DNA of 47,557 bases from Lachnospiraceae bacterium (lineage in GTDB: Bacteria; Bacillota; Clostridia; Lachnospirales; Lachnospiraceae): assembly GCA_015057455.1 (NCBI GenBank), contig SVEH01000025.1, positions 1 through 47,557 on the forward strand. Direction: 5' to 3'. Each line of letters starts with the position of its first letter. Positions within the stretch are counted from its first letter, which is position 1. The notes below the pieces were generated by a model. That model was not told the origin of the DNA. It did not search any database and worked only from the letters and a program-made list of their open reading frames with translations. Of this stretch, positions 28,317 through 36,978 are shown piece after piece. The position numbers were made by a program, and so were the translations under genes.

Positions 28317-29135
28317 CTATTCTACTACTGTTGCAGTTGTTGTTTCAATGTAATCACCGTCAACAGAAGGGATTGAAATAGAATATTTGATAGTATCACC
28401 CACATTTGCGTATACATTAACATTAAATTGATATGCTGATGGAATAGAAGTATCAGGCTTCATAATAACATCTTTATGAGCATATACAGTTTTTTCTTTA
28501 CCATCGTTTATAGAATATGTTACCTTAGTATATAGATTTTCTTTTAGTGTTCCAGCGGGTAAGTTTTGAGATGATAAAGTTACAATCTTATTGTATGGAT
28601 TAGCTTTTTCGGTATCACTAAATCCAGCATCGTACATACCTGATTCTAATGTATTCTTCTTTGTCTCCTCGTATGGGAAATCAGTTAATCTTCCAACTTT
28701 GTCTAGTTCATTTGCATCAAAGCAATATATTAAATATGCAATTTGAGCATTTTGAACAGTTGCTACTTCTGATGAAAAGTTTACAACCTTTGGAGTTTCA
28801 CCATCAGCTTCATATTCAACAACATTCATAGTCATTTGATTGAAACCTTCAATACGATTATTGCTATTGTACCATAAAACTACTTCCTTGTTTTTAACTT
28901 CATCATATGTGAAGTTTTTTGAAGTAATTGTAGGTAAAATAGAGTACTGAAGATATGGGTTTTGAGATTTGCCTTGTAATTCTACTGCATAAGTTTCTTC
29001 AACAGCAGAAGCTACAGTTTGTTGTGTGTTGGTATTGGCATTAACTACATATTGAGCTATTGGAGCTGATACAGCAACAGCAATAGCTAAAGATGCAGAA
29101 ACAATACCGACAGTTTTCCTTGTTTGTTTTTTCAT
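28317..29135 (-). CDS. Secreted protein of unknown function
   Basis: A 272-residue exported protein. The signal peptide has a basic N-terminus (MKKQTRKTVG), a hydrophobic core (IVSASLAIAVAVSA) and a cleavage region near VVNAN. The mature part is beta-rich with no recognised domain. It contains ILPTITSKNFTYDEVKNK and an acidic segment around EYEADGETPKVVNFSSEV. No anchor motif, LPxTG-type signal or lipobox is seen, so it is probably released or held by interaction. AGGAGG lies 8 nt before the ATG. It is transcribed away from the guaB operon, with divergent promoters in the 285-nt gap. Confidence 0.7.
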   Translation of the reverse strand: MKKQTRKTVGIVSASLAIAVAVSAPIAQYVVNANTNTQQTVASAVEETYAVELQGKSQNPYLQYSILPTITSKNFTYDEVKNKEVVLWYNSNNRIEGFNQMTMNVVEYEADGETPKVVNFSSEVATVQNAQIAYLIYCFDANELDKVGRLTDFPYEETKKNTLESGMYDAGFSDTEKANPYNKIVTLSSQNLPAGTLKENLYTKVTYSINDGKEKTVYAHKDVIMKPDTSIPSAYQFNVNVYANVGDTIKYSISIPSVDGDYIETTTATVVE

Positions 29136-29359
29136 AATTATAATCCTCCTTTATAGAGTGTATATCATCCCTTTACACATCTCTATAATAATTAAAATAT
29201 GTTTATATACTACATCTAGTTCAAATGATAATATGAAAATAAGGGATATTCAATAGAGGTAGATTATAATTTATAGAGTTTTTATAAATGAATTTATATA
29301 CAGATAAATTTATAAATAAAACATAAATAAAAGTAAAAAAAGACTATAGTTTTCGGCCT

Positions 29360-29388
29360 TTGACATATGTTGCGGAGTTTAGTATAAT
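29360..29388 (+). promoter_or_regulatory. Consensus vegetative promoter of the DUF6106-guaB operon
   Basis: TTGACA (29360-29365), 17-nt spacer, TATAAT (29383-29388): an exact consensus match for the housekeeping sigma factor. It lies 32 nt before the ATG of the next gene, and suggests constitutive strong expression. Confidence 0.92.
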
Positions 29389-29420
29389 TATTAAATACTT
29401 TAAAAGGAGGACTAGGTGAC

Positions 29421-29960
29421 ATGGAGAGTAATTATGTAGATGTCATTGTAAAAAGAAGAGTTAGATACATGGACATATTATTAAGATTTTTGTGGATAGG
29501 AGCTACGGTTTGGGGGACATTATTTTTATTGCCAATTAACGGTATGATAACTATATTCTACTTTTTTGGAAATATAACATTAATGTTTTTATTTTGGAAT
29601 CATTATAAGTTAGAATATGAGTATGTTTATTGTGACGGCCAAATTGACTTTGATTTTGTTAGAAATAATAGTAAAAGAAAACATAGATTGAGAGTTAACT
29701 TGGAGAATGCAGAGTTATTAGCACCGGCGGATAGTGAGAAAGTGCTTAATTATAGAAATATTGATACAGTTGAGGCATATGTTTCACACAGTGAGTCTCC
29801 AAGAATCTACGCATTAATTGTTAAGAAGCAAGATAAATTAATGAAAATATTAATTGAACCGAATATAAAGATGTTAAAGTTAATGCGCAATAAGATGCCA
29901 AGAAAAGTAGATTTGAGAGAACAAGATTTGGCAAGAATAAATGAAGAAAAACAAGACTAG
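29421..29960 (+). CDS. DUF6106-like two-TM membrane protein
   Basis: A 179-residue protein. Two hydrophobic segments lie at about residues 21-40 and 42-60 (LLRFLWIGATVWGTLFLLP, then GMITIFYFFGNITLMFLFW). A charged cytoplasmic domain follows with NLENAELLAPADSEKVLNYRN and VEAYVSHSESP, and IKMLKLMRNKMPRKVDL near the end. I associate it with the DUF6106 family, often found beside guaB in Lachnospiraceae; no function is known. It shares the consensus promoter at 29360 and precedes guaB by 34 nt, so the two form an operon. Confidence 0.7.
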   Translation: MESNYVDVIVKRRVRYMDILLRFLWIGATVWGTLFLLPINGMITIFYFFGNITLMFLFWNHYKLEYEYVYCDGQIDFDFVRNNSKRKHRLRVNLENAELLAPADSEKVLNYRNIDTVEAYVSHSESPRIYALIVKKQDKLMKILIEPNIKMLKLMRNKMPRKVDLREQDLARINEEKQD

Positions 29961-29991
29961 CTATTACTTTATGTGAAGAAAGTGAGGATAA

Positions 29992-31447
<1,456 letters not shown>

Positions 31448-31449
<2 letters not shown>

Positions 31450-31520
31450 ACTCTAATTTGTCGAGCTCTAGGGCCTCTGTCAGAATGACAGTGGCCATGG
31501 AGCCCTACAAATTAGAGTTT
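31448..31520. terminator. Bidirectional terminator and complete repeat element
   Basis: AAACTCTAATTTGT (31448-31461) and ACAAATTAGAGTTT (31507-31520) are perfect 14-bp terminal arms. Inside, CTGTCA and TGACAG pair around GAA. It overlaps the stop codons of both convergent genes (guaB and the deaminase). The left arm is also found at 47426-47438, and related sequence lies at 38697-38711. Confidence 0.75.
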
Positions 31521-31994
31521 TAGGTGAATATCAGTATCACTTGGTGTATATTGTCTTAGGGCAACACCAGCAGAAGCGAACATTCTCTTTGCTGCTTTTG
31601 TTGCGTCTGTATCACTATATTTATCTGACATATAGATAACTTCTTTTATACCTTTTTGTATAATTGCTTTTGTACATTCATTACATGGGAATAATGTAAC
31701 ATATAGTTTGGCTCCTTGCATATAAATACCTGTATAGTTGAGGATGGCATTCATCTCTGCATGGCATACATATACATATTTATTAGCTAAAGGATTAGAA
31801 TCTTCTCTTTCCCAAGGATATTCATCATCAGAGCAACCAATTGGCATACCGTTGTAGCCAACAGATAGTATCTTGTTATCGTTACTAACTATACAAGCAC
31901 CTACACTTGTATTCGGGTCTTTACTTCTTTCAGCAGATAGTAGGGCAATACCCATAAAGTATTCGTCCCAACCAATGTAATCTGTTCTTTTCAT
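31512..31994 (-). CDS. dCMP deaminase family protein
   Basis: A 160-residue zinc deaminase. The motifs CHAEMNAIL (His and the proton-shuttling Glu) and PCNECTKAII (the two zinc cysteines) are plain, and DPNTSVGACIVS and GYNGMPIGCSDDEYPW are typical of dCMP deaminase/ComE-B-like proteins. It probably turns dCMP into dUMP for thymidylate synthesis. Nucleotide specificity cannot be settled by eye. ATG 31994 is chosen because AAAGGA lies 9 nt upstream, rather than the in-frame 32012. It lies convergent to guaB. Confidence 0.88.
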   Translation of the reverse strand: MKRTDYIGWDEYFMGIALLSAERSKDPNTSVGACIVSNDNKILSVGYNGMPIGCSDDEYPWEREDSNPLANKYVYVCHAEMNAILNYTGIYMQGAKLYVTLFPCNECTKAIIQKGIKEVIYMSDKYSDTDATKAAKRMFASAGVALRQYTPSDTDIHLKL

Positions 31995-32126
31995 ACTATG
32001 TTGTCCTTTCATATTATTATTTTATAGTTGTTATAATTCTGCGTTGGCTAAATTGCCTATAAAATACAATATAGATGCTACAAGTAACATCTATATGCAT
32101 ATGTTATATATCTACGCTTTATATAT

Positions 32127-32765
32127 CTACGCTGCACGATTACGCAAGCCTTTCCATAATATTAGCATACATAATCCACATACTAGTGCAAAAGAGAATA
32201 TAGAAATTGCAGAGTGTTGGAAATATCTTTCTGGAAGTATTGCTACAACAGGGTCTGCTTTCTCCTTCAATTGCCATGTACTGTTTTTAAAGATTCCATC
32301 ACAAAGTTTTGTAAAAGAGTCTTTAAACTTTGTTGCAAATCCACTTAAGAATACAAATGGAATAATGGTTGAGACAATTGAAGATATAAGCAAGAAGCTA
32401 TAATCACGTTGTCTAATCTTCATAAATGCAATTATAAAAGTACATAAACCACTAAATATTGCTAATATGTATATAAGTCTATATATATTTTTAACTTCAT
32501 TTAAATGAGTCTTTGCTGTATTTGATAAATTAAAGTTAGATAGTTTTAACTTTGAATCTGAGGTAGGCTTAATATATGAAACAATTTCATCATAGTTTTG
32601 TTTAATAAGTTCCTTATCCAAGGAAGCAACAGATTCAAGTTCTAATAAATCTACGTCATTGTAATATAGGGTGTTGGAATTAAGTGCAAATATAAACCCT
32701 ACAGATATAAAGAAAATGGTAAATACTATTCCTATAAGAAAATCAGTAATATAATCTAAAATCAT
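32127..32765 (-). CDS. TIGR01906/DUF1461 family membrane protein, Lit-like
   Basis: A 212-residue membrane protein with four hydrophobic segments (about 8-30, 99-118, 125-146, 185-205) and one large outside loop between the first two. The pattern FxxNxxxLYYNDVDLL in the loop and DPVVAILPERYFQHSAI near the last segment fits the TIGR01906 (DUF1461) family. That family includes Lit, which moves an acyl chain within diacylglyceryl lipoproteins to form the lyso form. Assignment to Lit itself is tentative. GGAGG lies 7 nt before the ATG. A short tandem TATATATCTACGCT repeat lies just behind its stop. Confidence 0.7.
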   Translation of the reverse strand: MILDYITDFLIGIVFTIFFISVGFIFALNSNTLYYNDVDLLELESVASLDKELIKQNYDEIVSYIKPTSDSKLKLSNFNLSNTAKTHLNEVKNIYRLIYILAIFSGLCTFIIAFMKIRQRDYSFLLISSIVSTIIPFVFLSGFATKFKDSFTKLCDGIFKNSTWQLKEKADPVVAILPERYFQHSAISIFSFALVCGLCMLILWKGLRNRAA

Positions 32766-33263
32766 ATAAAGCCTCCATTTCTTAACTAAATGCCCACTTT
32801 GTGTATTTTGCTTTTATTTCTAAGTATACACAGTAATTGACAATATTTCAATATATTTGTCAAATTTTGAAAAAATCAATGTCATAATTCGACAAATGTA
32901 GGAATTTCAATTTTAGAGAAAATGGAGAATAGTTAGTAAATAAAAGAAAATTTGCGTGTAAAGAAAATATCGTTCTACAAAAGTAGAACTCGAATAATGT
33001 CGAAATAGGCCTAAGGTACCATATGTAAAAAATAGGTAGAATTCGATATATTTTGTGTAAGCGTTGTTACAAGGTTAACAATATAGTGCTTATATAGGGT
33101 AATAAATATAACAGCTATTATGTATATATAACAACTCATATAAATAACTAAATTAGAACGAATTAGTTTTGCAACTAAATTAGAACGAATTAGTTTTTTA
33201 ACTAATTCGTAGGAAGTATATGAATGTTGATTTATTACTTTGATATGGAATATGGAGAAAAAT
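32766..33263. other. Long AT-rich intergenic region with hairpin
   Basis: About 500 nt without a coding frame I can support. Besides the repeat pair at 33146-33210, there is a tight hairpin GTTCTAC-AAAA-GTAGAAC at 32972-32989. Divergent promoters for the Lit-like gene and the HAD gene must lie here, but I see no clear consensus pair. Confidence 0.5.
33146..33210. repeat. Two 25-nt direct repeats and a linked hairpin upstream of the HAD gene
   Basis: Two exact copies of AACTAAATTAGAACGAATTAGTTTT lie at 33146-33170 and 33173-33197, period 27 nt. The second copy's ACGAATTAGTT (33185-33195) pairs with AACTAATTCGT (33200-33210) around TTTT. Each unit is also an imperfect palindrome (AACTAA..TTAGTT). 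The spacing is under three helical turns and would suit a tandem operator, located 54 nt before the HAD start. Confidence 0.6.
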
Positions 33264-33908
33264 ATGATTAAAGCGGCTATTTTAGATATGGACGGAACAA
33301 TGATTGACACTGAAAAGATTTATATGAGATTTTGGATAGAAGCGGCTAATTATTATGGATATGACATGAAACCAGAACATGTACTTGAAATAAGAAGTTT
33401 GGCAGCAGTATATGCAAAAGAGAAGTTTAAGAAGTTTTTTGGTGAAGATTGCTGTTATGAAAAGATTAGAGAAAAAAGGAAAGCTTTAATGGCTCCTTAT
33501 TTTGAAGAACATGGAATTGAGAAAAAAGAAGGTTTAGATGAGCTTTTAGCTTATTTGAAAAATAAAGGTTATAAAATATGTGTTGCAACTGCAACAGACG
33601 TTAAAAGAACTAGTAAGTATCTGAGGGAACTGAATATAGATAAATATTTTGATGAGATAGTGTGTGCAGATATGGTAAGGTGTGGGAAACCTAATCCAGA
33701 TATTTATCTAGAAGCAGTGAGGAGATTAGGAGTAAAATCTGACGAGTGTATAGCAATTGAAGATGCACCTAATGGAGTATTAGCAGCTAGTAAAGCGGGT
33801 TGTAAGGTTATTATGGTTCCAGATTTAGATGAGCCATCTAACGAGATTAGTGAGTTATTGTACGCTAAAGTCGACAATTTGAAAGAAGCATGTAAATACT
33901 TTAATTAG
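33264..33908 (+). CDS. HAD-superfamily phosphatase (beta-phosphoglucomutase-like)
   Basis: A 214-residue soluble hydrolase. Motif I is AILDMDGTMIDTEK with nucleophile Asp and acid/base Asp. The helical cap follows. Motif II Thr is in ICVATATD, motif III Lys precedes NPDIYLEA (GKPNPD), and motif IV is IEDAPNGVLAA. The substrate is not evident; the family acts on sugar phosphates and nucleotides. ATG 33264 is preferred because GGAG lies 6 nt upstream, over an in-frame ATG at 33252 and TTG at 33240. The next gene starts 17 nt after its stop, so it is co-transcribed with the sigma-like/LRR gene. Confidence 0.88.
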   Translation: MIKAAILDMDGTMIDTEKIYMRFWIEAANYYGYDMKPEHVLEIRSLAAVYAKEKFKKFFGEDCCYEKIREKRKALMAPYFEEHGIEKKEGLDELLAYLKNKGYKICVATATDVKRTSKYLRELNIDKYFDEIVCADMVRCGKPNPDIYLEAVRRLGVKSDECIAIEDAPNGVLAASKAGCKVIMVPDLDEPSNEISELLYAKVDNLKEACKYFN

Positions 33909-33925
33909 AAAGTCAGGTGATTATA

Positions 33926-36793
33926 GTGAGCGGAACAAAGATTAACAGAAAAGAATATGAATTATATTTGAGAAATATGACAAGTGAGATTATTGATAAT
34001 AATGAAGTAGTTAAATCAATAGTTGATGACGTATTTGAACAAATTAATATTAATTCACTTCATAAAAGATATCGTAATCGTGATGAAGCAAAGGTTGAAT
34101 TAGTTTCGTTTACTAGAAAATGTATTTTAGAATATCTTGATACATATTCAGAAGTTGATAAGTATAATGATGTAAAGGAAGATTTAAATAGTTATGCGAA
34201 GAAATACTTCAAATATAATATGTATTTCAAAAAGAATAAATCTATACAGTTTACATATTCTGAGGAAGTAATTGATTTAATTGATGCAGAATTTGATAAA
34301 TTGTCCAATATGGAGAAAGAAATATTAATTAGAAGGTTTTATTTCTTTCAGTCGTCGGAAAAAATTGCAAATGCTTTAAACATAAGTACATATAAAGTAT
34401 ATAGTATGATTAGACAGTTGGTAAGGTCTATATGGAGTAAGGTACTATTAAATGATGACATTGTAAGGGATGAAAAGCCAAATATTGCAGAACTTACGAA
34501 GGGTATAGAAGAATATTTTACTGCAATATCAGGTAAGAATAAGTCATTTGCCAAGTACAAGGTTGTTGATAAAGAAATAGAGGAGTACTTTATAATTAGA
34601 CTTTTAGATAATTCTAAGATTAATGAAATAGAATTTACATTTGATGATATATGTTTAGAGAATATGAGCAGGATAAAACCTGAAGAAGAGGATTATGAAA
34701 ACCTTGAATATCTGAGTGTATATAGACATTACTCGCAAGATAGTGTAAATAGCAAGTTTAAGAAGAAAAAGGCATTTTATAGAAATATAGCTACAATTGC
34801 AGTAGGCGGAGTAATGTGTTTATCAATGGTATTATTCTTTGGCAAAAATAGTGTTTTTGCTAAGGCTAGTAATAATATAGATACTACTTATAAAGTAAGT
34901 AGTACAAAAATGGGATTAATATTTACTTATAATAAGGAACAGGATGATATAGACATCGACATTGTGCAAAATTATTATGTAGATGATAATTCATTGCCAG
35001 ATTATACTGAAAAAATTGATACCCAATTGGCAATACAAGTTGACAAAAATAATTTATACGCAGATTTACGTAACGTCGAGCAGACTGTTTATGAGAGCGC
35101 ATCTAAGTATTTAAGTTCTAAAAATGAGGGTGAATTTAAATACCATCAAGGTGATAGAAAATATGTATATAATGAGTTATATAACATATTATTCGTTGCC
35201 GAGTACGCAGATGGTGCATGGGAGTGCACAAAGGTTATATATGTTGACAAAATTAAACCAACTAGTAAGTATCATTTAGACGATCATAATACTTTACAGG
35301 ATTTCTACAAGGATTCAAATGATGGTAAATGGAAATGTGATTTATATAATGATAAAAAGGATAACACATTTACAGAAATTACATTTGAAGATGATGACAG
35401 TAAAATGTCTGGATTAGGAACTTATAAGACAAGTAATATGCATTTTAAGAGAGTTTTTAATAAAAACACTGGAAGAGTGAATATGACACAAACTTATGAG
35501 GCTCCTGATAAAGTACAAGAAGATCGATTTATAACTTATATTATTGAGGAAGGCAATACATATATTTATTATAATTACTATAAAAATGGACAGGCAGTTA
35601 CTGAGGATGTATGTGTTGTAAATAATAATATTCTTGAAAATGTGGTAGATGGATTGGCAAGTAATCCGGGTGAAATATTAAGAAACATAAAAAGTTATGG
35701 CATAAAATTACCTGGAACAGAAGAGTATATATTGCCATATCTTGAATATCAAGTCGGCAATAATCTATATAGCAGTGATTATTATGAATTTACTCATTAT
35801 GATATGAAGGAAATGGAGAAAAATACTAACCTAGCACTAAAGGTATATAGTAATAAATTTTCTCAAATAAGTGTTTATAGATTATACAATAAGGATTATT
35901 ACAAGGAAGTAAAGAATATTGAGGAATATAAGAAGGCAATGGATGTAAAAAATCATATTTTCTATGATTTAGACACAGGAGATTATAAAATTAGAGTATT
36001 TGATAATTCATTTGTTGAAATACTAGAATATAAAGGTAATGATATAAAGGTAAAAATACCTGCATATTTAAATGGATATCAAGTATGGTATATAGGAAAT
36101 GACGTCTTTAAATGTAATGATATTATAAAGGAAATAGTAATTCCAAAGACAATAAAGGAAATAGGGGCAAATGCATTTAAAGAATGTGAGAACTTAAAAA
36201 AGGTAACATTTAAAGGCAATATAATTTCAATAGGTAAAGAAGCATTTGAAGAATGTGAAAGTCTTAGTGTTTTTGATTTGAAAAATACACCAAACTATAT
36301 TGGTGAGGATTGCTTTGAAGATACAAAACTAATAGAAGAAATGGATGAGAATAATGGAGTTTTATATCTAAGGAGAGCAGCAATAAAACTTGTAGATAAA
36401 AAGAAAACACTGAAATTAAAGGATAAAACAATAACAGTTGCAGATGGATTTGCTAAAGATATGGGTGGTAAATTAGAAAGTATTAAGTTACCAGATAGTG
36501 TTGAATATTTAGGCAAATATGCTTTTGCAAATGCGGCTGAATTAACAAATATAGAGTTCAACTCTAAAGTGCATTACATAGGTAAAGGGGCATTAAAAGG
36601 ATGTGCAAGATTAAAAGAAGTTAAAATATCTTCGGGAATTAAAATAATTAATGAAGATACATTTAAAGATTGTATAAACCTTGAGATGGTAGAACTTCCA
36701 ACAAGTGTAAAAGCAATTAGAAAAGGGGCTTTTGAGGGCTCTAATAATAAGTGTAAAATGAGAGTATCTAATAATACTAAATGTATATTTTAA
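33926..36793 (+). CDS. Sigma-factor-like HTH, transmembrane and leucine-rich-repeat fusion protein
   Basis: A 955-residue protein starting at GTG 33926; AGGTGA lies 5 nt upstream, so the in-frame GTG at 33917 inside that site is unlikely. Residues 25-75 (VVKSIVDDVFEQI, then FTRKCILEYLDTY) have the look of sigma region 2. Residues 120-175 (LSNMEKEILIRRFYF, EKIANALNISTYKVYSMIRQL) match sigma region 4, an HTH. A basic stretch KKKK leads to one TM segment (about 285-307, IATIAVGGVMCLSMVLFFG). The outside part has unrecognised beta-rich sequence and then BspA-type LRR_5 repeats (about 705-945; ANAFKECENLKKVTF, IGKEAFEECESL). I infer a membrane-tethered transcription factor with an outward sensor. 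Confidence 0.75.
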   Translation: MSGTKINRKEYELYLRNMTSEIIDNNEVVKSIVDDVFEQININSLHKRYRNRDEAKVELVSFTRKCILEYLDTYSEVDKYNDVKEDLNSYAKKYFKYNMYFKKNKSIQFTYSEEVIDLIDAEFDKLSNMEKEILIRRFYFFQSSEKIANALNISTYKVYSMIRQLVRSIWSKVLLNDDIVRDEKPNIAELTKGIEEYFTAISGKNKSFAKYKVVDKEIEEYFIIRLLDNSKINEIEFTFDDICLENMSRIKPEEEDYENLEYLSVYRHYSQDSVNSKFKKKKAFYRNIATIAVGGVMCLSMVLFFGKNSVFAKASNNIDTTYKVSSTKMGLIFTYNKEQDDIDIDIVQNYYVDDNSLPDYTEKIDTQLAIQVDKNNLYADLRNVEQTVYESASKYLSSKNEGEFKYHQGDRKYVYNELYNILFVAEYADGAWECTKVIYVDKIKPTSKYHLDDHNTLQDFYKDSNDGKWKCDLYNDKKDNTFTEITFEDDDSKMSGLGTYKTSNMHFKRVFNKNTGRVNMTQTYEAPDKVQEDRFITYIIEEGNTYIYYNYYKNGQAVTEDVCVVNNNILENVVDGLASNPGEILRNIKSYGIKLPGTEEYILPYLEYQVGNNLYSSDYYEFTHYDMKEMEKNTNLALKVYSNKFSQISVYRLYNKDYYKEVKNIEEYKKAMDVKNHIFYDLDTGDYKIRVFDNSFVEILEYKGNDIKVKIPAYLNGYQVWYIGNDVFKCNDIIKEIVIPKTIKEIGANAFKECENLKKVTFKGNIISIGKEAFEECESLSVFDLKNTPNYIGEDCFEDTKLIEEMDENNGVLYLRRAAIKLVDKKKTLKLKDKTITVADGFAKDMGGKLESIKLPDSVEYLGKYAFANAAELTNIEFNSKVHYIGKGALKGCARLKEVKISSGIKIINEDTFKDCINLEMVELPTSVKAIRKGAFEGSNNKCKMRVSNNTKCIF

Positions 36794-36825
36794 CATATTA
36801 TTCAATAAATAATTGATTTTGGGGC

Positions 36826-36867
36826 AATTAGGCTGTTGTGTTATGAAAATAATGCAGCAGCTTAATT
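36826..36867 (+). terminator. Terminator behind the sigma-like/LRR gene
   Basis: AATTAGGCTGTTGTGT (36826-36841) pairs with ATGCAGCAGCTTAATT (36852-36867), 16 bp including four G-U pairs, 10-nt loop, then TATTTT. All G-U pairs work only when the plus strand is transcribed, so it is directional. Confidence 0.75.
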
Positions 36868-36978
36868 TATTTTGTAGGGAGCCACCGATGACTTGTCATC
36901 TTTGTTCTGTTAATAACAATAGTGAAATGGTCGATAAATTTAAAGATAGTGTGAATTATTAGTGATAGGAGGACCTAT

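Noticed and set aside
33146..33210. CRISPR-like array or transposon ends
   Set aside because: Only two units separated by 2 nt, no spacer and no transposase frame nearby.
33011..33310. Minus-strand frame over the 25-nt repeats as a gene
   Set aside because: No ribosome binding site and it runs into the HAD gene; the repeated residues only mirror the DNA repeat.
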